From assembly GCA_020555865.1 (NCBI GenBank), contig JAJCJJ010000003.1, positions 124,001 through 188,000 on the forward strand: a DNA stretch of 64,000 bases, given 5' to 3'. The position numbers and the translations under genes are program-made. The stretch's first letter is position 1. Each line of letters begins with the position of its first letter. This DNA comes from a bacterium 210917-DFI.7.65 (GTDB lineage: Bacteria > Bacillota > Clostridia > Oscillospirales > Oscillospiraceae). Below the pieces are notes generated by a model. It was not told the origin of the DNA. It saw only the letters and a list, made by a program, of their open reading frames with translations, and ran no database searches. Shown in pieces: positions 22,452-30,880 of this stretch.

Positions 22452-23195
22452 TCACAGCCGCATCAGCGGCACGCGGCGGCCGCACAGCCGTGCGGCGATG
22501 TTGGTATAGGCTCGGGCGGCGCCGCCGCTCTCGGTCAAAATTACAGGCACTTCCCGGTTGGTGGCCAGGCGCACCTTTTCATCTTCGGGCACCACGCCGA
22601 TCAGGGGGAGGCCCGCGGTGTCGATGGCGTCGTCAATGTTGCGGTGCAGCTTGCGCAGCAGCCGCTTTTCCACCCGGTTCACCACCAGATGCTTTGAACG
22701 CAGCTGCGGATATTCCGAAAGCTCCATCACGGCCCGCTGTGCGTCGCGCAGGGAGGAGGAATCGGTGGTGGTGACGATAATGGCCCGGTCTGCGCTGCTG
22801 GCGGAAAGACGGAAGCCGGAACCGATGCCCGCCGGTGCGTCCAGAAGGCAGAAGGCAAACTGCTCCCGCGCTTTTTGGAGCAGGGTGCGCATCTGCTCGG
22901 CCTGGATTTGGCCCGGGGAGAGGGACATGGGCGCAGTGAGCAGATAGAGCTGCTGGAGCTGAGGGTGCTGCGCTGCCGCCTTTTCCAGCGTGCAGCGTCC
23001 CTCGATCACATCGGCAAAGTTCATCAGTACCCGGTCGGTCATGCCCAATACAATATCAAGGTTGCGCAGACCGATATCGGCGTCGATGCACAGCGTTCGA
23101 TGTCCGGCGGCGGCCAGGGCCGCGCCGACGCCCGCCACCAGGGAGGTTTTTCCGGTGCCCCCTTTGCCGGAGGCCACCACATATGCAGTTCCCAA
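22452..23195 (-). CDS. minD: MinD/ParA-family ATPase, septum-site determining protein MinD
   Basis: 247 aa. Deviant Walker A KGGTGKTS near residues 11-18, IDADIGLRNLDIVLG typical of MinD, switch LLDAPAGIGSGF, and VVNRVE. MinD recruits partners to the membrane to block polar division. A C-terminal stretch (AYTNIAARLCGRRVPLMRL) could act as the membrane-targeting helix. I use the TTG at 23195, because AAGGAG sits 8 bases upstream. minC and minE are absent from the neighbourhood; in many Clostridia they flank minD. Between rsmG and the MGS-like gene, probably one operon. Confidence 0.85.
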   Translation of the reverse strand: MGTAYVVASGKGGTGKTSLVAGVGAALAAAGHRTLCIDADIGLRNLDIVLGMTDRVLMNFADVIEGRCTLEKAAAQHPQLQQLYLLTAPMSLSPGQIQAEQMRTLLQKAREQFAFCLLDAPAGIGSGFRLSASSADRAIIVTTTDSSSLRDAQRAVMELSEYPQLRSKHLVVNRVEKRLLRKLHRNIDDAIDTAGLPLIGVVPEDEKVRLATNREVPVILTESGGAARAYTNIAARLCGRRVPLMRL

Positions 23196-23217
23196 AAGTG
23201 TCAGCTCCTTTTCGCCT

Positions 23218-23931
23218 TTACAGCGGCTTCTTTTTGATTTGGGCAAAGCGCCGGGGATACCGGGAGGGCGTGGGAGCGGTTTTTTCCACCCGTACCACCC
23301 GGTGGGTGATGGACGTGCCGGGAATGGTATAGTCGTAAGCCGGCAGCAGCCGTCCGCCCAGGATCGATACGGCCCGTGCCGCGTCGTTGGTTTCTTCCGC
23401 GCTTTGTGCGCTCTTCATGGCCAGCATTTGCCCGCCCACTTTGACAAAGGGCAGGCACAGCTCGCACAGCATGCGCAGGTCGGCGACTGCCCGGGAAGTG
23501 ACGAAGTCAAAGCTCTCCCGGAAGTCGGTTTGGGCGGCCTGTTCCTCGGCCCGGGCATGAACGGTGCGGATGTCCCGCAGAGCCAGCACGGTGGACACTT
23601 CCTCCAGCCATTCCAGGCGCTTGTTCAAGCTGTCCAGCAGGGTCACATCCAGAGAGGGGACAAGGATTTTCAGCACCACGCCGGGAAAGCCTGCGCCGGT
23701 ACCTACGTCCAGCAGGCGTCGGCCTGCGAAGTCTGCGCAGTTCAGAAGCGCCGCGCAGTCCAGCATGTGCAGTCGGGCTACGTCGTCGGCTTCGGTGATG
23801 GCGGTCAGATTCATCACGGTGTTTTTTTCCAGGAGCATCTGGCCGTAGCGGGTGAGATGCTCCGATGCTCCCACCCGGACACAGCCTTCGAGGCCCAGAT
23901 CGATCAGGCCTTGGCGAATAATTTCCCGCAT
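23218..23931 (-). CDS. rsmG: 16S rRNA (guanine527-N7)-methyltransferase RsmG (GidB)
   Basis: 237 aa, class I SAM-dependent methyltransferase that modifies G527 of 16S rRNA. Visible motifs: KNTVMNLTAITEADDVARLH (RsmG N-terminus), LLDVGTGAGFPGVVLKIL (SAM loop), VTLLDSLNKRLEWLEE, DFVTSRAVADL. The ATG begins 1 base after the mscL stop, indicating coupling. Loss of rsmG gives low-level streptomycin resistance in other bacteria. Adjacent to the parAB block, as is common near the replication origin. Confidence 0.96.
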   Translation of the reverse strand: MREIIRQGLIDLGLEGCVRVGASEHLTRYGQMLLEKNTVMNLTAITEADDVARLHMLDCAALLNCADFAGRRLLDVGTGAGFPGVVLKILVPSLDVTLLDSLNKRLEWLEEVSTVLALRDIRTVHARAEEQAAQTDFRESFDFVTSRAVADLRMLCELCLPFVKVGGQMLAMKSAQSAEETNDAARAVSILGGRLLPAYDYTIPGTSITHRVVRVEKTAPTPSRYPRRFAQIKKKPL

Positions 23932-23932
23932 C

Positions 23933-24385
23933 TCACTCGTGCTCCGTGCGGGTCTTGAGCAGATCGCGGATTTCGCCCAGGAGCACTTCCTCATTGGAAG
24001 GGGCGGGCGTGGCCTCCGGCACCGGCGCGGCAGAAGACGCTTCGGCCCGCTTCAGCGCTTCGGCCCGGTCGCGCAGGGCATTGAAGCCTTTGACGATGCA
24101 GAACACGACAAAAGCCATAATGAGAAAATTCAAAACGGCATTGATAAAATTGCCCAGCATCAAGGCGCCGCCGCCGGGCAGGCCGATGGCCAGGGCGGAC
24201 AAAGCTTTGCCGCCGCCGGTAAAGATGCCGAGAATGGGATTGATGATATCGTTGACCAGCGAAGTGGTAATGGCGCTGAATGCGCCGCCGATGATCACAC
24301 CAACGGCCAGATCCAGTACGTTGCCCCGGGCGATGAAAGCTTGGAACTCGCCGAAGAAACCGCGTGCTTTATTGTTGCCTGCCAT
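23933..24385 (-). CDS. mscL: large-conductance mechanosensitive channel
   Basis: 150 aa. Pentameric channel that releases solutes on osmotic downshock. N-terminal amphipathic helix (KARGFFGEFQAFIARGNVLD), TM1 with the conserved glycine-rich constriction (LAVGVIIGGAFSAITTSLVN), periplasmic loop, TM2 (GNFINAVLNFLIMAFVVFCI) and cytoplasmic helix EEVLLGEIRDLL. ATG at 24385 with AAGGAGG 7 bases upstream. An in-frame extension to 24472 lacks a ribosome site. The 254-base interval to serS holds no gene and no clear terminator. Confidence 0.96.
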   Translation of the reverse strand: MAGNNKARGFFGEFQAFIARGNVLDLAVGVIIGGAFSAITTSLVNDIINPILGIFTGGGKALSALAIGLPGGGALMLGNFINAVLNFLIMAFVVFCIVKGFNALRDRAEALKRAEASSAAPVPEATPAPSNEEVLLGEIRDLLKTRTEHE

Positions 24386-24639
24386 AGAGGGCCTCCTTTG
24401 TGTCAAAACGGGATCAAACGGAAGTAGTGGAGAAAATGCCTTGCGCTGCAAGGGATTCCGCGGAAAATCCAAATGGAGCCGATCCAGTGGCGGAAAATGA
24501 TGCGCAGGTCGAAATGTGCGTTTTCATTTGCTCCAAATGGAAAATTACAAATTAATAAAAAATGAGGAAAAATTACTTTTTGCAATCACTTTGCCGGGGA
24601 AACGGGACGCACACCCAAGAGGAAAGAAAAGTGGCGCGT

Positions 24640-25944
24640 TTACGCATCCGGAAGCAGCACAGTCTTGCCGCCCATGTAAGGCTGCAGCACAGTGGGAATC
24701 TTTACGCTGCCGTCAGGCTGCAGGTTGTTTTCCAGGAAGGCGATCAGCATGCGGGGCGGTGCCACGCAGGTGTTGTTCAGGGTGTGAGCCAGATAGCTTT
24801 TGCCGTCTTCGCCCTTGATGCGGATTTTCAGGCGGCGGGCCTGGGCATCGCCCAAGTTGGAGCAGGAGCACACCTCGAAGTACTTTTGCTGGCGGGGAGA
24901 CCAGGCCTCGATGTCGCAGCTCTTTACCTTCAGATCGGCCAGATCGCCGGAGCAGCATTCCAGCTGGCGCACGGGGATGTCCAGAGAGCGGAACAACTCC
25001 ACGCTGTAGCGCCACAGTTTTTCATACCAGTCCATGGAGTCCTCAGGTTTGCAGACCACAATCATTTCCTGCTTTTCGAACTGGTGAATGCGGTACACGC
25101 CTCGTTCTTCGATGCCGTGGGCGCCCTTTTCCTTGCGGAAGCAGGGGCTGTAGGAGGTCAGAGTCTGGGGCAGGGAGGACTCAGGCAGAATCTGGTCAAT
25201 GAAACGGCCGATCATGGAGTGCTCGGACGTACCGATCAGATACAGATCTTCTCCCTCGATTTTGTACATCATGGCGTCCATATCGGTCTGGCTCATGACG
25301 CCCTCCACCACGTTGCCGTGGATCATGAAGGGAGGGATGCAGTAGGTGAAGCCTTTGTCGATCATAAAGTCGCGGCCATAGGCCAGCACGGCCTCATGCA
25401 GCCGGGCAATGTCGCCCAACAGATAATAGAAACCGTTGCCCGATACGCGGCCTGCGGCATCCAAATCAATACCATGGAAAGATTCCATGATTTGAGTGTG
25501 ATAGGGAATTTCAAACGCGGGTACAGCGGCTTCGCCAAAACGCTGCACTTCCACATTGGCGCTGTCATCCGGGCCGATGGGAACGCTGGGGTCGATGATC
25601 TGGGGAATCTGCAGCATGATTTTGTGGATCTTCTGCTCCAATTCCGCCTCTTTCTGCTCCAGCTCGGCCAGACGGTCGGCGTTGGCCTTTACCTGGGCTT
25701 TGGCAGCTTCGGCCTCTTCCAGTTTGGAGGGGTCCTTTTTCGCCTGTCCCATCAGCATACCCACCTGCTTGGACAGCTGGTTGCGCTGGGCGCGCAGCTC
25801 GCTGGCTTCGGTAATGGCGGCGCGGTTTTCTGCGTCCAGAGCAATTACTTCGTCTACCAGAGGAAGTTTGAATTCCTGAAATTTCTTTTTGATGTTTTCT
25901 TTGACCACGTCCGGATTTTCGCGGACAAATTTCATATCCAGCAT
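24640..25944 (-). CDS. serS: seryl-tRNA synthetase
   Basis: 434 aa. N-terminal long coiled-coil arm (about residues 30-105) that grips the long variable arm of tRNA-Ser, then the class II core: GFYYLLGDIARLHEAVLAYG, motif 2 YSPCFRKEKGAHGIEERGVY, and motif 3 at the C-terminus. Motif 3 reads LNNTCVAPPRMLIAFLEN, a variant of the more frequent LNGSGLAVGR form that still keeps the key Arg; it occurs in a subset of Clostridia. Last gene of the parA-parB-membrane protein-serS run. Confidence 0.95.
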   Translation of the reverse strand: MLDMKFVRENPDVVKENIKKKFQEFKLPLVDEVIALDAENRAAITEASELRAQRNQLSKQVGMLMGQAKKDPSKLEEAEAAKAQVKANADRLAELEQKEAELEQKIHKIMLQIPQIIDPSVPIGPDDSANVEVQRFGEAAVPAFEIPYHTQIMESFHGIDLDAAGRVSGNGFYYLLGDIARLHEAVLAYGRDFMIDKGFTYCIPPFMIHGNVVEGVMSQTDMDAMMYKIEGEDLYLIGTSEHSMIGRFIDQILPESSLPQTLTSYSPCFRKEKGAHGIEERGVYRIHQFEKQEMIVVCKPEDSMDWYEKLWRYSVELFRSLDIPVRQLECCSGDLADLKVKSCDIEAWSPRQQKYFEVCSCSNLGDAQARRLKIRIKGEDGKSYLAHTLNNTCVAPPRMLIAFLENNLQPDGSVKIPTVLQPYMGGKTVLLPDA

Positions 25945-25979
25945 ATTGTTACACCTCGAAAAATGTTTTTTGGTTTTTC

Positions 25980-26510
25980 TCAGCCGGCCGTATTGCTCAG
26001 GGCTTCCAGAATACGGTCGTATGCGGCGCGGGGCGTTTCGTACATTTCACCCTCATCCGTTTCATTGGGCAGCGCAAGGTAAAGATCGTCCTGCTGCAGC
26101 GCTTCGATGGCGGCGAGACAGCCCTCGTTGTCGCCGGCGGCATATAACCGTTCCAGTTTCCATACCAGCAGCAGGGCGCTGTGGGTCCGTGCGTCTGCCT
26201 CGGCCTGTTTGGTAAGAGCGTCTACCTGCTCGCGCAGGGCTTTGTTTTCCTCGCTGACGGCTTTGTACTGCTCTTCCACCTGCTGCAGCTCCTGCAAGGT
26301 CTCCACCTGGGACTGCAGTTCTTTGAGCACCTCAGCGTTGCTGCGCTGATGCATGATGAAAGAAAAGAGAATCAGCACGAAGGCGATGGCGAACAGGATC
26401 ACCAGATACAGCAGTACGGGTTTATGCCTGCCGTTTTCCGCCGCCGGTGCGGCGGGGATTTGCGCGGCGGTTTCCTCCGAAGCGGACTGCGCGCGTTTTT
26501 CAAGTTTCAT
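25980..26510 (-). CDS. hypothetical membrane-anchored coiled-coil protein
   Basis: 176 aa. Short cytoplasmic N-terminus, one transmembrane helix (PVLLYLVILFAIAFVLILFS, about 31-50), then a coiled coil (VLKELQSQVETLQELQQVEE to about 100) and a helical C-terminal domain (LVWKLERLYAAGDNEGCLAA) that resembles a solitary TPR-like pair. No family recognised. Its place between parB and serS with short gaps suggests cotranscription, and a role in envelope or chromosome positioning is conceivable but unsupported. Confidence 0.7.
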   Translation of the reverse strand: MKLEKRAQSASEETAAQIPAAPAAENGRHKPVLLYLVILFAIAFVLILFSFIMHQRSNAEVLKELQSQVETLQELQQVEEQYKAVSEENKALREQVDALTKQAEADARTHSALLLVWKLERLYAAGDNEGCLAAIEALQQDDLYLALPNETDEGEMYETPRAAYDRILEALSNTAG

Positions 26511-26535
26511 GGTTTTGTTGTTCCGTCCTTTCAGC

Positions 26536-27435
26536 TCAGGTTCTGTGCTTGTGGATTTCCAGAACCCGTAGCGCGTCGATCAAATCATTCAGGTCGTCCA
26601 GATCGTAATATTCCAGCTCGATTTTGCCTTTTTTTCGGCCGGTAACGATGCGGCAGCCCCGGGAGAGACGGGAGGAAAGCTCTTTTTCGGCTTCGGCGGT
26701 ATAGTCCACGCCGGCCTTGGCCGCTTTGGGCGATGGACTTTTATCCGTCTCACTGAGCAGTTTTTTTGCCAGCGCTTCGGTCTGGCGCACGCTGAGGCCG
26801 CCCTCTGCTACCGCTTTGGCGGCTTTTTCCTGGGCCGCAGCTTTCAGGGGAAGCAGCGCCCGGGCGTGTCCGGCGGACAGGACGCCTTTGGCCAGCAGTG
26901 CGCGCACCGGGGCGGACAGGTTCAGCAGCCGCAGGACGTTGGCCACGTTGGAGCGGCTTTTGCCCACCCGCTCGGCCGCTTCCTCCTGAGTCAGGCCGTA
27001 GTCCTCCATCAGGGCTTTGTATCCTTCTGCTTCTTCAATGGGATTGAGATCCTCGCGCTGCAGGTTTTCAATCATGGCCAGCTCCATGGCCTTGCGGTCG
27101 TCGGCTTCGATGATGAGCACCGGCACCTCGCTGAGGCCGGCCATCCGGGCGGCTCTCCAGCGGCGTTCGCCGGCGATGATCTGATAATAACCCGAGGACA
27201 GTTTGCGCACTGTCAGAGGCTGCAGAATGCCGTGCCGGCGGATGGAATCCGCCAGATCCTGCAGGGATGCTTCGTCAAATTGTTTGCGAGGCTGTTTGCG
27301 GTAGGCCTCCACCTTGGCGATGGGCAGCATAGTAACGCCGCTGCCTTCGGCGGCGGAGGCGGAGGAGAGGGGGGAAGTGTCGCCCAGGAGGGCGCCCAGG
27401 CCTTTGCCCAGGCCTTTTTGCATGGTCCTTGCCAT
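26536..27435 (-). CDS. parB: chromosome-partitioning protein ParB (Spo0J)
   Basis: 299 aa. Typical ParB start (GLGKGLGALLGD), CTP-binding ParB/sulfiredoxin fold with GERRWRAARMAGLSEVPVLI, and KAMELAMIENLQREDLNPIE. The helix-turn-helix reads LTQEEAAERVGKSRSNVANV, followed by a C-terminal dimerisation region ending in LEYYDLDDLNDLIDALRVLE. Binds parS and spreads to organise the origin region. The ATG at 27435 has AAAGGAG 7 bases upstream. Two perfect parS sites lie just beyond parA. Confidence 0.97.
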   Translation of the reverse strand: MARTMQKGLGKGLGALLGDTSPLSSASAAEGSGVTMLPIAKVEAYRKQPRKQFDEASLQDLADSIRRHGILQPLTVRKLSSGYYQIIAGERRWRAARMAGLSEVPVLIIEADDRKAMELAMIENLQREDLNPIEEAEGYKALMEDYGLTQEEAAERVGKSRSNVANVLRLLNLSAPVRALLAKGVLSAGHARALLPLKAAAQEKAAKAVAEGGLSVRQTEALAKKLLSETDKSPSPKAAKAGVDYTAEAEKELSSRLSRGCRIVTGRKKGKIELEYYDLDDLNDLIDALRVLEIHKHRT

Positions 27436-27476
27436 AGAAACGCTCCTTTCCATGCGGTCAAATGAACAGAGAAGGC

Positions 27477-28247
27477 TCAGGATCGGGCTTGCGCGCCGTT
27501 TATTTGCAGAAATTCATCGGCCAGCGCAAGGTAAGCCTCGCTGCCGCGGCAGCTATGATCGTAAGCGGTGATGGGCTTTCCGAAGCTGGGCGCCTCGGAC
27601 AGGCGCACCGTGCGGGGAATCACCGTGGCGTACACCTTGCCGGGAAAATAGCGCTTGACCTCTTCCGCCACCTGGTTGGCCAGATTGGTGCGTCCGTCGA
27701 ACATGGTCAGCAGCACGCCCTCCAGCTCAATGCGGGGATTAAGAGAGCGCTTGACAATGCGCACTGTGTTCAGCAGATCGCTCAGCCCTTCCAGGGCGTA
27801 GTATTCGCCCTGCACAGGCACCAGGATGGTGTCCGCGGCGCAAAGGCCGTTCAGCGTCAGCAGCTCCAGGGAGGGAGGGCAGTCGATGAGAATGAAATCG
27901 TACCGGGGCGACAGCTCGTCCAAAGCGTCTTTCAGCAAAAACTCCCGGCGCTCCAGGCCGATCATTTCAATGCCGGCACCCGCCAAATTTTTGGAGGAGG
28001 GCAGTACGTCGCCCCATTTGGTATGAACGACGGTTTTTTCCACGTCAGCGCCGTTGATCAGCACGTCGTATACGCCGCCGGACAGCGTCTTGTCCACCCC
28101 CATGCCGGAAGTGGAGTTGGCCTGGGGGTCGAAATCACACAGCAGGACGGATTTTCCTTTTTCCTGCAATGCCGCCGTCAGGGACACGCAGGTGGTGGTT
28201 TTGCCCACGCCGCCCTTTTGATTCACCACTGCCACAATTTTTGCCAT
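27477..28247 (-). CDS. parA: chromosome-partitioning ATPase ParA (Soj)
   Basis: 256 aa. Deviant Walker A KGGVGKTT (11-18), Walker A' CDFDPQANST, Walker B FILIDCPPSLELLTLNGLCA. Works with ParB and parS in origin segregation and, in Bacillus, in controlling DnaA. First gene of a run parA-parB-membrane protein-serS with gaps of 25-41 bases. A parS site lies 100 bases upstream of its start. Confidence 0.97.
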   Translation of the reverse strand: MAKIVAVVNQKGGVGKTTTCVSLTAALQEKGKSVLLCDFDPQANSTSGMGVDKTLSGGVYDVLINGADVEKTVVHTKWGDVLPSSKNLAGAGIEMIGLERREFLLKDALDELSPRYDFILIDCPPSLELLTLNGLCAADTILVPVQGEYYALEGLSDLLNTVRIVKRSLNPRIELEGVLLTMFDGRTNLANQVAEEVKRYFPGKVYATVIPRTVRLSEAPSFGKPITAYDHSCRGSEAYLALADEFLQINGAQARS

Positions 28248-28348
28248 TCCGCACCGGCCCTTTCTGTTTCAATAGTAGCATAGCCCATTGAATGCCATTA
28301 TATCATCATTAACGGGGCATAACAAGAAAAAAGAGAAAATTGTTTCAT

Positions 28349-28364
28349 TGTTTCACGTGAAACA
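28349..28364. promoter_or_regulatory. parS site 1
   Basis: TGTTTCACGTGAAACA, a perfect match to the 16-base parS consensus, 102 bases upstream of parA. ParB would load here. Confidence 0.95.
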
Positions 28365-28876
28365 ACCGGGAAATTTTGTGCAGAGGACAAGGAAGGCGGC
28401 AGGAGAAGAAAACTTCCAGGCGCAGCCGGCGCCTGGAAAAAAGGTGGATAGGAATCCGATATCGAGAATACGAAAGCCCGTCATCCAGAAGGGGAGCTGT
28501 CCGGTGTCATCGAATCCCCGGTAGGAGGGATGCCGCCGCTGGAAAAAACCGTGAGATTACCGGAGGGGCGGCAGGGCGGCGGCGGAATATCTATGGATAC
28601 AGCTTGCGCCGGGCACACCCTCCAAAACGGGGAGCATACTGCCGTCAGATCCTTCCGCAGGCCAGTTTTACCTGCGGATGAATTTTGGATAGGTATCGTT
28701 TTTTAGAAAATGTGGCTGCACAGCGCATGCAGCAAAGCTTCGTTTTGATACGGAGCGCCCCCTGGAATAAAGATTTTGACAAAGATACGACAGCACAGAG
28801 AAAGAATGCAATAAGAGGGACAGGGAGCGAATGTCGCTCTGGGGCAGGCGCCGCTTTGCTTTATAAAACGGAAACA
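28365..28876. other. gene-free interval between two parS sites
   Basis: About 510 bases with no gene that I can support. Contents: a terminator-like hairpin TTCCAGGCGC / GGCGCCTGGAA followed by AAAAAGG (around 28410-28440), a TCCGCAGG / CCTGCGGA hairpin near 28652-28679, and an AGCGA-ATGT-CGCT mini-hairpin near 28828-28842. No DnaA-box cluster (TTATCCACA) or AT-rich unwinding region is evident, so I do not call an origin. Confidence 0.6.
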
Positions 28877-28908
28877 GCAGGAGATGTTTCACGTGAAACA
28901 TCTCCTGC
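28877..28908. promoter_or_regulatory. parS site 2 inside a 32-base perfect palindrome
   Basis: The 16-base parS consensus at 28885-28900 is extended on both sides by GCAGGAGA and its complement TCTCCTGC, giving a fully symmetrical 32-base element. It abuts the 3' end of the amylase gene (stop at 28912), where it could double as the transcript-ending hairpin. Confidence 0.93.
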
Positions 28909-28911
28909 CGT

Positions 28912-30777
28912 TCAGCATTCAATCAGCAGTACTCCGTCCTCCGGGGGGAGGGTAATTTTCAAGACGCCGTCATGGACTGCAAACTGCTGCCGGCTCAGAG
29001 CGTCTATGGCCATGGCGCCGCTCCAGGGCAGTTCCAGTGCCTGTGCAGCAGGGCCGTTGTTCAGGGCAGCTAGGGTCACCTCGTTCTCCCAGCGACGAAG
29101 GAATACCAGCAGCCCGCCTTCGGCGCGCAGGTATTCGATGGCGCCCTTCTGCAGGGACAGCCGCGTGCTGCGGAGTCTTCCCAGGGTGCGATAGTGATGC
29201 AGGAGCACTGCGTCTTCACGGCCCCAGGGAAACGTGCCGCGGTTAAAGGGATCCTCGCAGCCTTCCAGGCCGGCCTCGTCACCGTAAAACACGGTGGGGG
29301 AGCCGGGAAAGGCATACAGCAGGGTGGAAGCCAGTTTCAGCCGGCGCACGGCCCGCTGCCGCTCGGCATGACTCAGCCGGTAATGGGCGCGCCAGTCCCG
29401 GTCGTGGCGGCTCAGGTCTTCGCTCTGGCCCAGCAGGGTCAGGATACGGGGATTGTCGTGGGTGCCGAGACTGTTCAGGGAAGAATAGAAAGCGGCGGGG
29501 GGATAGTGCTCCCGGATTGTCTCCATGGTTTCCATAAAGGCGGCGGCGTCGCCGCCTTGCAGCCAGGCTATGGCGGACACCCGGAAAGGATAGTTCATCA
29601 GCCCGTGAGTCTCGTGACCCAGCAGGTATCTGCGGCGCTGGCCATAGGCGATTTTGTTGGAGCCGTCCTCCCACACTTCGCCGATCACTATCGCATCGCT
29701 CTTTTCTTCCACGGCGGCATTGCGCAGTGCCTCGATAAATGCGTCAGGCAGTTCGTCGGCCACGTCCAGCCGCCAGCCGGAGGCTCCGGCACGCAGCCAG
29801 CGGCGCACGACGGAGTCTGCGCTTTGGATGATGAAATCCATATAAGAGGGGGCGCTCTCCCGCACCTGGGGCAGCGTGTCGATGCCCCACCAGGAGGAAT
29901 ATTGATCCGGCCAATGGGTGAAATCGTACCATTCATACCAGGGGGAATCCTTGCTTTGGGCTGCGCCCAGGGAGTCATACCAGCCGCAGGCGTTAAAATA
30001 GCGGCTCCCATTTCCCGTGTGGTTAAACACGCCGTCCAAAATTACCCGTATGCCCCGCTTGGCCGCTTCGCTGCACAGCAGGCGGAAGTCCTGTTCCGTG
30101 CCCAGCATCGGGTCGATTTTGCAATAATCACAGGTGTCGTAACGGTGGTTGGAGGCGGCTTCAAAAATGGGGTTGAGATACACTGTGGATACCGAAAGAC
30201 TTTCCAGATAGTCCAGCCGGGACAAGATGCCCTTTAAACTGCCGCCGAAAAAATCCCGGTTGGTGATCACGCCGTCTTCCGGCTGGTACGCCATCGGTTC
30301 GTTCCAGTTTTCATGCACCCAGCGGTTTCCAATCATACCCTTCGGCTCCGGTGGCTCCAGGCGGCAGAAACGGTCCGGAAAGATCTGATAAGTTACGCCG
30401 CGTCCAAACCAGTCCGGTGTAGGCGCGGCGGCATCGTATACAGTCAGCTGAAAGGGGGGCACGGCGCTGCCAGCCGGGACAAATCCCTCCGCGCCGTAAT
30501 CTTGGGTGCTCCCATCAGCAAAGCGAAAGCGCAGGAAATACCACACCAAATCCGGCTCTGCCGGAACGGTGTAAATGCCGCTGCAGCGGCCCTGGGCGTC
30601 GAACGGCAAATCTGTTTCTGTTTCGGCGCCGGAAAATTCCGCCGCTGCGCAAAGCGTACAGCCTACGGCCGCCGCCGGCAGCCCTGCGGAAAAACGCACC
30701 TGTGTGCCCAGAGGCACTGCGCCGAATGGGTTCTTGCAGTGCTTCCGACGGGGATGATAGATCAAGGCGTCGAGCAT
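28912..30777 (-). CDS. GH13 alpha-amylase family protein (neopullulanase/cyclomaltodextrinase-like)
   Basis: 621 aa, intracellular (no signal peptide). N-terminal beta domain with carbohydrate-binding features (about 1-125), then the catalytic barrel: motif I DGVFNHTG, motif II GWRLDVADE with nucleophile Asp338, motif III VIGEVWED with acid/base Glu367, motif IV GTHDN with Asp441. The N-terminal domain plus NRDFFGGSLKGILSRLDYLE fits the neopullulanase/maltogenic amylase group, which hydrolyses cyclodextrins, pullulan or maltodextrins. ATG at 30777 with AAGGAGG; the upstream in-frame ATG lacks it. Its 3' end lies 3 bases from the parS-2 palindrome. Confidence 0.93.
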   Translation of the reverse strand: MLDALIYHPRRKHCKNPFGAVPLGTQVRFSAGLPAAAVGCTLCAAAEFSGAETETDLPFDAQGRCSGIYTVPAEPDLVWYFLRFRFADGSTQDYGAEGFVPAGSAVPPFQLTVYDAAAPTPDWFGRGVTYQIFPDRFCRLEPPEPKGMIGNRWVHENWNEPMAYQPEDGVITNRDFFGGSLKGILSRLDYLESLSVSTVYLNPIFEAASNHRYDTCDYCKIDPMLGTEQDFRLLCSEAAKRGIRVILDGVFNHTGNGSRYFNACGWYDSLGAAQSKDSPWYEWYDFTHWPDQYSSWWGIDTLPQVRESAPSYMDFIIQSADSVVRRWLRAGASGWRLDVADELPDAFIEALRNAAVEEKSDAIVIGEVWEDGSNKIAYGQRRRYLLGHETHGLMNYPFRVSAIAWLQGGDAAAFMETMETIREHYPPAAFYSSLNSLGTHDNPRILTLLGQSEDLSRHDRDWRAHYRLSHAERQRAVRRLKLASTLLYAFPGSPTVFYGDEAGLEGCEDPFNRGTFPWGREDAVLLHHYRTLGRLRSTRLSLQKGAIEYLRAEGGLLVFLRRWENEVTLAALNNGPAAQALELPWSGAMAIDALSRQQFAVHDGVLKITLPPEDGVLLIEC

Positions 30778-30880
30778 GAAAACCTCCTTTTGCATAAAAA
30801 TGGAGCGTAATGAGCCGCCCTGCCGGGGTATTTGTCCTTTTCAGCCTGGCGGCAGGGAAGCCTTGGGGGCGGTATGAACG

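Noticed and set aside
20376..25979. T-box leaders before aspS, hisS or serS
   Set aside because: The upstream gaps (105, 59 and 35 bases) are too short and show no specifier loop or GGUGG-type T-box sequence.
28288..28911. Replication origin or genes between the parS sites
   Set aside because: No DnaA-box cluster, no dnaA or rpmH nearby; the short frames have no ribosome sites or conserved features.
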